The position numbers and the translations under genes were made by a program. This document shows, in pieces, positions 1-6,500 of a DNA stretch of 7,795 nt (the first letter of the stretch is position 1; the number at the start of each line of letters is the position of its first letter). The notes below the pieces were generated by a model. It was not told the origin of the DNA. It was given only the letters and a program-made list of their open reading frames with translations, and made no database searches. The DNA comes from Flavobacteriales bacterium (GTDB lineage Bacteria > Bacteroidota > Bacteroidia > Flavobacteriales_F > PHOS-HE28). The stretch spans positions 1 to 7,795 of the forward strand of contig JAHEFL010000061.1 in NCBI GenBank assembly GCA_024640205.1. The letters run 5' to 3'.

Positions 1-7
1 ATAGTGG

Positions 8-15
8 TATCCTTG
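8..15 (+). promoter_or_regulatory. Possible -7 box of a Bacteroidota promoter for the outer-membrane gene pair
   Basis: TATCCTTG differs at one position from the Bacteroidota primary sigma factor -7 consensus TAnnTTTG. It would start transcription around base 20-23 and give a leader of about 36 bases before the ATG at 59. The matching -33 TTG element would lie outside the window, so only half of the promoter can be judged. Inference from one short match. Confidence 0.25.
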
Positions 16-58
16 ACGGAATCCTGCCCATGAACTCCCCCACGCCAACAGCCGGACC

Positions 59-628
59 ATGCGCCTTCTGACCGTGATCGTCTGCCTCGTGGCATCCGCC
101 ATGCTTATTGCGCAGGACACTGACCGGCCCGTTCCTAACGATCTCCAACCCATGCTGCTTTTGGGTGTGGGCCTTGGTTCCTCGACAAATTACCAAGCCG
201 ATGCCGTGAGCCTCGAAGGCCGAATCGTCGTGGACCGCTTCGTGCTGGGAATTCACTACGTGGAACTCAACGAGACCGACCCCGGTTCCGGCGTGGACCC
301 GGCCCAGAGCGTGGGAGACCTGAGCCTTCTAAGTGGCATCGCGGGCAATACCGGCTGCGGGTTGCGCTGGTCCATGGTAAGTGGCATCTCCTATGTGGGC
401 GGGCGCAGGCGCAGTGCGGAGGTGGCCTTCCGCGAGGTGGATGCGGACGGCACCACCACGGACCATTTCGTCTCTGACAAGTTCGACACAGTGGGCCTGC
501 CGTTGGAGGCCGTGGTGGACCTCCTCATATGCAAACGCTTTGGCCTTTCCGCCATCGGCTTCGCCAACTTGAACCCCGTGAACTCATACGTGGGCTGGAT
601 GATAGGCTTCCGCTGGGGCGGGGGATAG
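59..628 (+). CDS. Small secreted outer-membrane beta-barrel-like protein, function unknown
   Basis: A 189-residue protein with an N-terminal signal peptide (MRLLTVIVCLVASAMLIAQ, cleavage likely after A18 or Q19), so it is exported to the periplasm or outer membrane. The mature part alternates short amphipathic strands with Gly-rich turns (LLLGVGLGSSTNY, GRIVVDRFVLGIHYVEL, GCGLRWSMVSGISYVGG). It ends in strands with an Asn-rich turn and an aromatic, Gly-rich finish (GFANLNPVNSYVGWMIGFRW). This is the usual look of small uncharacterised Bacteroidota barrel proteins. No enzyme motif is visible. The ATG at 59 is chosen because the signal peptide begins there directly. The next gene starts 12 bases after the stop, so the two are probably co-transcribed. 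The barrel fold is inferred from the strand pattern, and the specific role is unknown. Confidence 0.8.
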   Translation: MRLLTVIVCLVASAMLIAQDTDRPVPNDLQPMLLLGVGLGSSTNYQADAVSLEGRIVVDRFVLGIHYVELNETDPGSGVDPAQSVGDLSLLSGIAGNTGCGLRWSMVSGISYVGGRRRSAEVAFREVDADGTTTDHFVSDKFDTVGLPLEAVVDLLICKRFGLSAIGFANLNPVNSYVGWMIGFRWGGG

Positions 629-640
629 GGACCGTGGACC

Positions 641-1774
641 ATGTGCCGGACCCTCTATCGTCACCTTTTCCGCTTCTGGCGGCACGCCCTCGCCCACGTG
701 CCGAAATGGTTGAAGACCGGTGTTCTCCTCGGGGTCCTGCTCACCGCCACGCTTCCCCTGGAGGCGCAACGTACCCTGCGCTCCACCCAGCGAACTTTCG
801 AACCGCGCATCCTGGGGGGGCTGCAACTCATGGGGCAATGGCCGAACCTCGTGGGCAGCGCCGGTAGAGCTTCGGGCTTTCCCTTCCTGGGCCTTGGATT
901 CGATGTGGGGGGATCACTCACCTACCGCGATCGCCTTGGACTGGCAGTTCAGGGAAGCGCATTGGGTCAGGGCTTCATACTCTGCTCCAATGGCGACTGC
1001 CTGGACATCTACCACCTGATGAAGCGCCTCGAGGCGAGAGCCTCCTGGACGCTGTACAGCATCGACCTCGATGGCAACTTTCTGCGGGTGGGCCTCGGGT
1101 GGGGGCTCAGCGTGCAGAACAGCTACGAGAGTGAAAGCGAGCAAGGCAGATCCGTTTTCCGGTTCAGTGAACCCACGCAGACCCGCCCCTACCTCGTGCC
1201 GGAGATCGGCGTGGTGAGCCCCGCTGGCAGGCAGCGCACCGAGTTCGCCCTGCGCTACGTGATGCACCTGGACCGCACAGTGGCCTGGACCATGGTGGCC
1301 AACAACCCTGCCGGCAATGCCACCTTCACCGCCACGAACGATCATGTGGCCTTCACCGTCCGATGGTACTTCGGGTTCAAAAAGAAACCCCAGCCCGTTC
1401 TACCACAGCTCCGCCTCGACCAAAGTGCACGCACCGTGGAACAACTCGACACGCTGACCACGAAGCGCGATCGCCTGGTCCTTTGGCTCTCGGACAATGC
1501 CGAGTACGATGGCGACACACTGAGCGTGCTGCTCAACTCACATCCTGTGCTGGTGGCGCACGAGCTGACCAAAACGCCGCACAAGGTGGTGCTCTACCTG
1601 GACCGTCGCGTCAATACCCTCACCGTGCTGGCACACAATGAGGGGCGCGTGCCGCCCAACACCGCCCTATGCACGGTACGCACCGGCCATGGACGAAAGA
1701 CCCTGATGCTGCGTAGCGGACTGAAGAGCTCGCAGGCCGTGACGATCCTGCGTGAGAGCGGCCTCTGGCCGTGA
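641..1774 (+). CDS. Outer-membrane barrel-like protein with a conserved Bacteroidota C-terminal domain
   Basis: A 377-residue protein. A basic N-terminus of about 25 residues precedes a hydrophobic signal segment (TGVLLGVLLTATLPLEAQ, about 26-43), so the signal peptide is long. V20 (GTG) or L24 (TTG) are possible later starts, but 641 is the only ATG. Residues 44-246 look like a beta-barrel, with repeated strands ending in aromatics (LRVGLGWGLSVQ, FALRYVMHL, VAFTVRWYFGF) and two cysteines (C115, C120) that could form a disulfide. After a KKKPQP linker, residues about 275-372 form a separate domain with the hallmarks DNAEYDGDTLSVLLN (285-299), NEGRVPPNTA (333-342) and LRSGLKSSQAV (357-367). 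From memory, this pattern recurs at the end of many uncharacterised Bacteroidota envelope proteins. Its function is not established. It lies 12 bases downstream of the smaller barrel gene, probably in the same operon. No convincing terminator follows. Confidence 0.82.
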   Translation: MCRTLYRHLFRFWRHALAHVPKWLKTGVLLGVLLTATLPLEAQRTLRSTQRTFEPRILGGLQLMGQWPNLVGSAGRASGFPFLGLGFDVGGSLTYRDRLGLAVQGSALGQGFILCSNGDCLDIYHLMKRLEARASWTLYSIDLDGNFLRVGLGWGLSVQNSYESESEQGRSVFRFSEPTQTRPYLVPEIGVVSPAGRQRTEFALRYVMHLDRTVAWTMVANNPAGNATFTATNDHVAFTVRWYFGFKKKPQPVLPQLRLDQSARTVEQLDTLTTKRDRLVLWLSDNAEYDGDTLSVLLNSHPVLVAHELTKTPHKVVLYLDRRVNTLTVLAHNEGRVPPNTALCTVRTGHGRKTLMLRSGLKSSQAVTILRESGLWP

Positions 1775-1861
1775 TCACCGCCAGCCGCATGCGTCTTCGT
1801 CCCGATCTTTGGGGAGAGAGCAGCGGGGAGGTTGGGCAGGTGAATATCAGCGGTATGAATT

Positions 1862-1905
1862 CGCGAAGAACGAGCCGGGCCTCAACTGCAAGCCACGGGG
1901 AAAAG
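1862..1905 (-). repeat. Short dispersed repeat, copy 1 (RPGSFFA-encoding)
   Basis: Aligned without gaps to 3011-3054, this copy matches at 32 of 44 bases, and at 19 of 23 in the core. Read on the minus strand, both copies encode PR, four variable residues, then RPGSFFA. All four core differences fall at third codon positions and are synonymous (Arg, Gly, Ser, Ala codons). This copy lies about 190 bases beyond the 3' end of the gene at 2097-2810, near the end of a doubtful 78-codon frame (ending RPGSFFANSYR). It may be a dispersed repeat family or the remnant of a coding segment. Two copies cannot decide between these. Confidence 0.5.
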
Positions 1906-2047
1906 TGCAGGCGAAAGGCAAGGGAGAGATGGATATGTACTTCGCGGAGAACGCCCGGACCACCCTGTTCGATGCATGCGACCAGCTGACCCTATCACGG
2001 ATCGCTGAAGCACACAACGAAGTCACTTCACCGATAAGGTGCCGGCG

Positions 2048-2079
2048 CCGTGATCGCACGGTCCGTTCATATCGAACGG
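2048..2079 (-). terminator. Two adjacent small hairpins, possible terminator
   Basis: Two perfect stems stand side by side: CCGTG/CACGG with a 4-base loop (2048-2061) and CCGTTC/GAACGG with a 5-base loop (2063-2079). They start 17 bases beyond the stop of the minus-strand gene at 2097-2810. Neither has a following T-run on the minus strand, so they may be a weak terminator, a 3'-end stabiliser or a protein-binding palindrome. The stems are seen directly; the role is inferred. Confidence 0.3.
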
Positions 2080-2096
2080 TCACCCAAAGACCGACC

Positions 2097-2810
2097 TCAA
2101 GGCACCTGGTAACCCGAGTATTCCGTGATCATCTTGGACGAACTCGATTGCCCAAGGGCCTGCATGTCCATGTCGGTCGTGCTCCGATCGATCAGGTATT
2201 CATTGGTGGCTTCCTGCAAATGGAAGGTGATCTCCATTTCAAGCCTGGAGATCTTGACCACGCTCATGTGCGTCTCCTGGAAATTCTTGAACCGCATCTT
2301 CGTCAGCCGCTTCTGCTGTTTATCGATGAACACCAGTCCATCGCAATCGGCAAGGAACCTGAAATGCTTGGGCAGGTCCTGCTTTTCATACCGGAATCCG
2401 ATCACCAGTTCACGGTCATCATCGCTCACGATCTTCCAATCCTCATCACGCACCTCGGTGGTCATCTGCTCCGGTTCCTTGCCGTCATCGCGATGCATCC
2501 TATTGAAGCTGGCGGTCTCTTCCTGTGAGGGCGGGTTGCCGTTCACGCTCTTCAACACCCACTGTGCCTCTCCGGCCTGCGTTGGGTCGAAGGTGGAAAC
2601 GCGCACCGTGGTCCTCGGCGCGTCACCGCCGGAAGAATTCGTCTCCGTCTCTGTCACCGTGTGCGCATAACGGTTGTCCGTGCCGTTGAAGCTGTGAATA
2701 AGGAGGTCGTTCGTGATGCCGTATTCGGTCAATCTGGCCTTGGCTTCATTCGCTTGTCCGTGAACGTGGAATGACAGCGAAAGGAGGGCCGGGAGGAAGA
2801 GGTGTCGCAT
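2097..2810 (-). CDS. Secreted protein of unknown function
   Basis: A 237-residue exported protein. The chosen start (ATG at 2810) gives a clear signal peptide (MRHLFLPALLSLSFHVHGQ, cleaved about residue 19). The open frame extends 46 codons further upstream, but that segment is not hydrophobic and would bury the signal peptide, so it is rejected. Visible marks are WVLKSVNGNPPSQEE (84-98), a strand-rich centre (ELVIGFRYEK, HFRFLADCDGLVFID) and an end with TEYSGY. From memory, the W-x-L-x-S-V-N-G-x-x-P-S pattern and the layout resemble a group of uncharacterised exported bacterial proteins; I cannot name a family. A TATCTTTC box (2835-2828) resembles a -7 element, but no TTG sits at the preferred distance upstream. 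It lies 38 bases after the small membrane protein on the same strand and may share its transcript. Confidence 0.75.
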   Translation of the reverse strand: MRHLFLPALLSLSFHVHGQANEAKARLTEYGITNDLLIHSFNGTDNRYAHTVTETETNSSGGDAPRTTVRVSTFDPTQAGEAQWVLKSVNGNPPSQEETASFNRMHRDDGKEPEQMTTEVRDEDWKIVSDDDRELVIGFRYEKQDLPKHFRFLADCDGLVFIDKQQKRLTKMRFKNFQETHMSVVKISRLEMEITFHLQEATNEYLIDRSTTDMDMQALGQSSSSKMITEYSGYQVP

Positions 2811-2848
2811 GGGGTTGATCTGGGCCGGAAAGATAACTGGTGTTCGGA

Positions 2849-3181
2849 TCAAGCTGTTCCAATTGGAGGGCATGGGGGAACAGCTGTTGCCGACGCATGC
2901 AGGATCATCGTGTTCCGATCCGATCTTCCATCCAGCACGGTGGTACACGGCCGGTCACGGGAGCACCTTACGAAGCGGGCCGGCAGAACCAACGAGGCTG
3001 CCTCTGCGCTAGCGAAGAATGACCCGGGTCTCACCTTCACATCGCGCGGCAAAGGTGCTGGGCTGCGGGAATGCTCACCCTTGGGGCTGTAAAGGACGTA
3101 CACCACGACCAGGACGATGAGCAGCAAGGCCACCAGCACCAGCCGGCGCTTCCGGTACCGAGGGCCGTTGCGGGTGCTCAT
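2849..3181 (-). CDS. Small single-span membrane protein, C-terminal part uncertain
   Basis: The 110-residue frame begins with a basic stretch (MSTRNGPRYRKRR) and a strongly hydrophobic span (LVLVALLLIVLVVVYVLYS, residues 14-32), so it should be an inner-membrane protein with its N-terminus in the cytoplasm. Its ATG overlaps the stop of the preceding proline-rich gene in an ATGA junction, typical of translational coupling, which strongly supports this start. Residues 45-57 (PRDVKVRPGSFFA) come from copy 2 of the repeat described at 3011-3054. Beyond about residue 60 the sequence is arginine- and cysteine-rich without obvious structure. The original gene may therefore have been shorter, with its 3' end altered by the repeat. 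No function can be assigned. The membrane topology is clear from the sequence; the true C-terminus is not. Confidence 0.55.
   Translation of the reverse strand: MSTRNGPRYRKRRLVLVALLLIVLVVVYVLYSPKGEHSRSPAPLPRDVKVRPGSFFASAEAASLVLPARFVRCSRDRPCTTVLDGRSDRNTMILHASATAVPPCPPIGTA
3011..3054 (-). repeat. Short dispersed repeat, copy 2 (RPGSFFA-encoding)
   Basis: This is the second copy of the 44-base element at 1862-1905, in the same orientation and 1149 bases away, so the two flank the secreted-protein gene at 2097-2810. Its core contains the perfect 10-base palindrome GACCCGGGTC (3021-3030), which is imperfect in copy 1. The copy is read in frame by the small membrane protein gene, where it encodes residues 44-57. 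The conserved peptide RPGSFFA with only silent differences argues for selection in this frame, although the sample is tiny. Confidence 0.5.
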
Positions 3182-3390
3182 GGCAATTCGGGTGCCCCGG
3201 GTTGCGGATGCGTAGGGGGCTCCGTGGGGACCCTGATGCCCGGTCCGTCGGGATCGGGCACCGGCCGTGAGGGGGGCGGCGTGATGCGCGGTTCGCGGGG
3301 CTGCCGGGTGGGTGGTTCAGGTGGGACCAGGGGACCGGGCTTGCCCGGCACCCGCTGCGGTTCCGGTGGTCTGCTCGGTTCCTTCGGCAT
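3178..3390 (-). CDS. Small proline-rich protein, probably disordered
   Basis: A 70-residue protein with 28 prolines (40%), many charged residues, and no hydrophobic segment or signal peptide. Runs such as VPPEPPT, ITPPPSRP and VPTEPPTHPQP suggest an extended, unstructured polypeptide. The ATG at 3390 is preferred over the in-frame ATG at 3444: the extra 18 residues (starting MDDACCCAEVHHE) have an unrelated composition and begin only 12 bases after the terminator hairpin at 3456-3485, leaving no room for a promoter. Its TGA overlaps the ATG of the membrane protein gene (ATGA), so the two are probably made together. I recall similar Pro/Glu-rich small proteins in Bacteroidota genomes, but none with a known role. 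The antisense strand reads as a Gly-rich frame, which is a mirror of the proline codons. Confidence 0.6.
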   Translation of the reverse strand: MPKEPSRPPEPQRVPGKPGPLVPPEPPTRQPREPRITPPPSRPVPDPDGPGIRVPTEPPTHPQPGAPELP

Positions 3391-3455
3391 GCCAGAAGGT
3401 ACGCATTCGTGATGAACTTCAGCACAGCAACAGGCATCATCCACCCCTGCACGCG

Positions 3456-3485
3456 AACGCCCCCGGCCTTTCGGTCGGGGGCGTT
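3456..3485 (-). terminator. Strong hairpin terminator after the large secreted protein gene
   Basis: AACGCCCCCGGCC (3456-3468) pairs with GGTCGGGGGCGTT (3473-3485) across a 4-base loop. This is a 13-base stem with one G-T wobble. On the minus strand it starts 27 bases after the stop of the gene at 3513-6839, so it very probably ends that transcript. The downstream minus-strand sequence is not T-rich, and a weak T-tract (GCGTCTTTA) lies on the + side, so it may act in both directions. Confidence 0.7.
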
Positions 3486-3512
3486 GCGTCTTTATGAACG
3501 CCGTACAGCGCT

Positions 3513-6500
3513 TTAGTTCGTTTTCACCAGGCGGGTGGTCACGACCTGTTCGCCCATCGTAACGCGCACCAAGTAGGAACCGGGCAGCACGTCCTCCATG
3601 CCGAGGTCGATGGTCTGGCGACCCTTCGCGTAATCCGCAGTGGGAACGTAGGACACGCGCTTGCCTAGCATGTCGAAGAGCTCCACGGAAACGGCACCAT
3701 CACGTCCCAGGTCCAGCCACAGGGCGGTCGAACTCTGGAAGGGGTTCGGCACCACGCGCACACCCAGGTCCTCGGCATAGCCACCCCACTGGGCCAGTTC
3801 AAGCTCCAAGCTCCGCGGTTGCGGCTGGCAGGCCGGGTCGATGTTGAGGTGCTCCAGGTAGGAAGGATCGGTGTAGTAGGACTGCAGGGAGAATATCACC
3901 TTTTGGGCGTAACAGCGTCCTTCCAGGTTGCTGCCATCATCGAACTTGATCGCGGCGCTCGGTGCCAGGATGGTACCCTGCACATGTGAGCCGTCAAAGT
4001 TGACAGGCGTCTGGCCGGGATAGATGTATACGACATCGTTCGGGCTTCCATCCGCGTTGGTGATGATCATTTCCAGCCCGGGGCTGTTGGCCGGTTGCCA
4101 CTTGTCGATGTTGATGACCACCGGACCGGAAGAGGCATCGAACTCAATGCGTGCGTCATCGCCGTTCACCGCCCAGGTGTCGATATCATAGGTGCCGCTG
4201 ACCATGCGCAGGGTGGAGTTGGACAGGTGGCGCACCTTCTTGTAGGCGCCCGGGGCCAGGTCCATGGTGGAGCCTACGTCCGCTGTCACCTGCACATCGC
4301 TGGTGTTCACCGGAATGCTGGCGGCCGGCACCTCGAACACGGAAACGCATTCGCTGGGATAGCTCATGGCGCCGTTCTGGTCCAGGGCGGTCGATCCGTT
4401 GAGGGTGAGCTGGTCGCCCACCTGGATGTAATCCGCGATGACCTCGTACGTGCCGATCAGTTTCAGCTCCTCGCCGGCATGGATGTCGCCGATGATGGTG
4501 GCCGTCTCGCCCGTGAAGAGCGAAGGATTCTCGAACATGATGCGACCGCTGCTGCCCACATTACCCTGACAGATGGCGGAGGTTTTCCGGAAGAGCACAT
4601 CGGTGGTGCCATACACAGTAAAGTCCGCGATGTCGTCTATCACCGAAGCGCCCAGGTCCACGGAAGCGATGATGTCCGCTGCCGTGGCCACGCCGGTGCA
4701 GTGGTAAACGTTGCTCTCCACGGCGGTACCGATCGGGCTTACACCGTATGCCTTGGTAGAGGCGGTATAATCCACAGTGCCGAAGCAGCCGTTGGCATCG
4801 ATCCCGGAGATCTCCGGGGTCACCTCGATGAGGATCTCGATGGTACCGCTCTGGCCCACTTCCAAGGTGTTCAGCGGGGCCAGCAGTTGGATGTCACTCA
4901 CGCCATCGTAGCCCGCGTTCACTTCCATGTCCTTGCTGTAGAGGCAGAGGACGGAGAAGTTGCTGGCCGTGGCGAAGGTGGAGCCGAGGTCCAACGTGGT
5001 GAGCACATCGTGCAGGCGCACATCCCCGCCGTTGGAGATCACGGCCTTGTACACCACCTGGCGCGCACCGCCACCCACGTTCAGGATGTCCTCGATGGAG
5101 AGCTGGTCCACATCGATGATGGGCTTCTCCGGGTCGAGCGTGAAATTAGCAAGCTGGAAGGTGGGAAAGCCGGTAAGTTCTATGATATTGTCCATCATCA
5201 CCATGGGGGATTCTGGAACGACCGGCGTTTCACCGACGGTCTGTTCGATGCTCCACTCAAGCGGAGGATCGATGAGTTCCTCACCCAGCACGATCTCGAA
5301 CATCTGAAGATCCACTGCGGTTGAATAGTTGTTCTGAATGAGGGTGGTGAAATCGCCGTCCAAGGAATACACATTTGATACCACTGTTGGATCGGACAGT
5401 GCATCCGGATACTCACAGATGACCGATTGTCCGGCAAGTAGCTCCACCACTTGGGAATTCCCGGTGGAAACAACACCGAGGACGGGATCCGAAACCGACC
5501 ATGCCATCGGAACGCCGAGATCCAATGCAAGGTGGACCTTCGGTCGGAAATCATAAACGTGTACCTGGTCCACATTGAACGTCGGGGCCACATCACCGAG
5601 ATCGATCTTGAATATCCCACCGCCCAGGCTCCATTCGGTCGTGAACTCGGGACCCGCGTATTCCATCAGCGAGATCAGATCGACGCGGAGTTTCGCGATA
5701 TCCTCCATAGTACGGAAGCTGCGCAGCCAGCGACCTTCATCCAACGCGACGTTCACCATGCTGTCCGCCACGATCCTGCGGAATTCCCCGTTGATCTCAG
5801 GTAAGGTCGTATATGGAAGACTAGGCAGATCCGGTTCTGACACCTCCACCAGGTTATCCGAGAAAACGGCCATCGCGAGATCGTCGTAGGGAGAGTCCGG
5901 CGACTCGTTCAAAGCATTCAATATGGCTTGGGCGCCTTGAAGGAGGGTGCTGGCCGCGCTGGGGTCTGTGCAACCTAGAAGGCTGTTCATGTTCGCATTC
6001 GGCGCGAAGGCATCCTCACAGAAATTCAGCAGCGGAGGCAACGTGGGGATCTCAATGGCGATCGATGGTCCGAGCTGGATGCTCTCGCTGAATGACAAGA
6101 GGTCATCCTCATCATCACCATCATCCGCATCGCACACGCCGAAGAAATCGAGAACTCCATTGCACAGATCGACCGTAATACCGGCCTCTGCTTGGAAACT
6201 AAGGTTCTCCAGAATAGGCCCTATCTCCACTTCAGCGAACGGTGGCTTTACCTGAAGCATGTCCTCATTCGACCCGATCGTACAGTTTGTAGTGATCGTG
6301 AACATATGCCCGCATCCGAAGGTGTTTGGTTCCGGATAGACGATCTCCACCTGGACCGGATAATCGACCGTGATGTCAGCGTTCCCGAATTCGGTCGTCT
6401 TGAAGTATCCACCGTAATCGATCCTCGCACCCAATCCGAAATACGGATTGAAAGTGACGACACCCGCAGACGTGACACCGGTCGCCACATCGATCACCCA

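Larger units (their letters stand above)
1775..2096. other. Gene-free stretch between convergent genes
   Basis: These 322 bases separate the ends of two convergent genes. They hold one copy of the short repeat (1862-1905), a weaker look-alike at 1941-1961, and two adjacent small hairpins at 2048-2079. A 78-codon open frame runs through on the minus strand (2083-1847), starting 14 bases after the upstream stop. Apart from the repeat-encoded peptide near its end, it has an arginine- and serine-rich composition that does not look like a folded protein. I do not call it a gene. No RNA gene is recognisable. Confidence 0.6.

Noticed and set aside
1847..2083. 78-codon minus-strand frame ending RPGSFFANSYR
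   Set aside because: Apart from the repeat-encoded end, the composition is Arg/Ser-rich without structure. I report the repeat but not a gene.
1752..2528. 258-codon + strand frame with an AKNEPGL peptide resembling one at 3012
   Set aside because: It runs from one gene end through the intergenic stretch and antisense through a well-supported minus-strand gene. The peptide similarity is explained by the shared repeat, and the minus frame has fewer amino-acid changes.
2811..2948. Upstream extension of the secreted-protein frame to an ATG at 2948
   Set aside because: It would put 46 unstructured residues before a clear signal peptide.
1862..3054. Integron cassette or CRISPR explanation for the short repeats
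   Set aside because: No attC core (GTTRRRY/RYYYAAC) pair was seen. There are only two clear copies 1.15 kb apart, with no regular spacers and no integrase or cas gene in the window.
3071..3412. Gly-rich 113-codon frame on the + strand
   Set aside because: The GGN-rich translation is the mirror of CCN codons in the proline-rich gene on the minus strand.
4095..5324. Long (409-codon) open frame on the + strand
   Set aside because: It is antisense to the T9SS protein gene, with the third codon positions of the true gene opposite its first positions. The GC-rich wobble bases suppress stops. Its translation is His- and Gly-rich without domains or a signal peptide.
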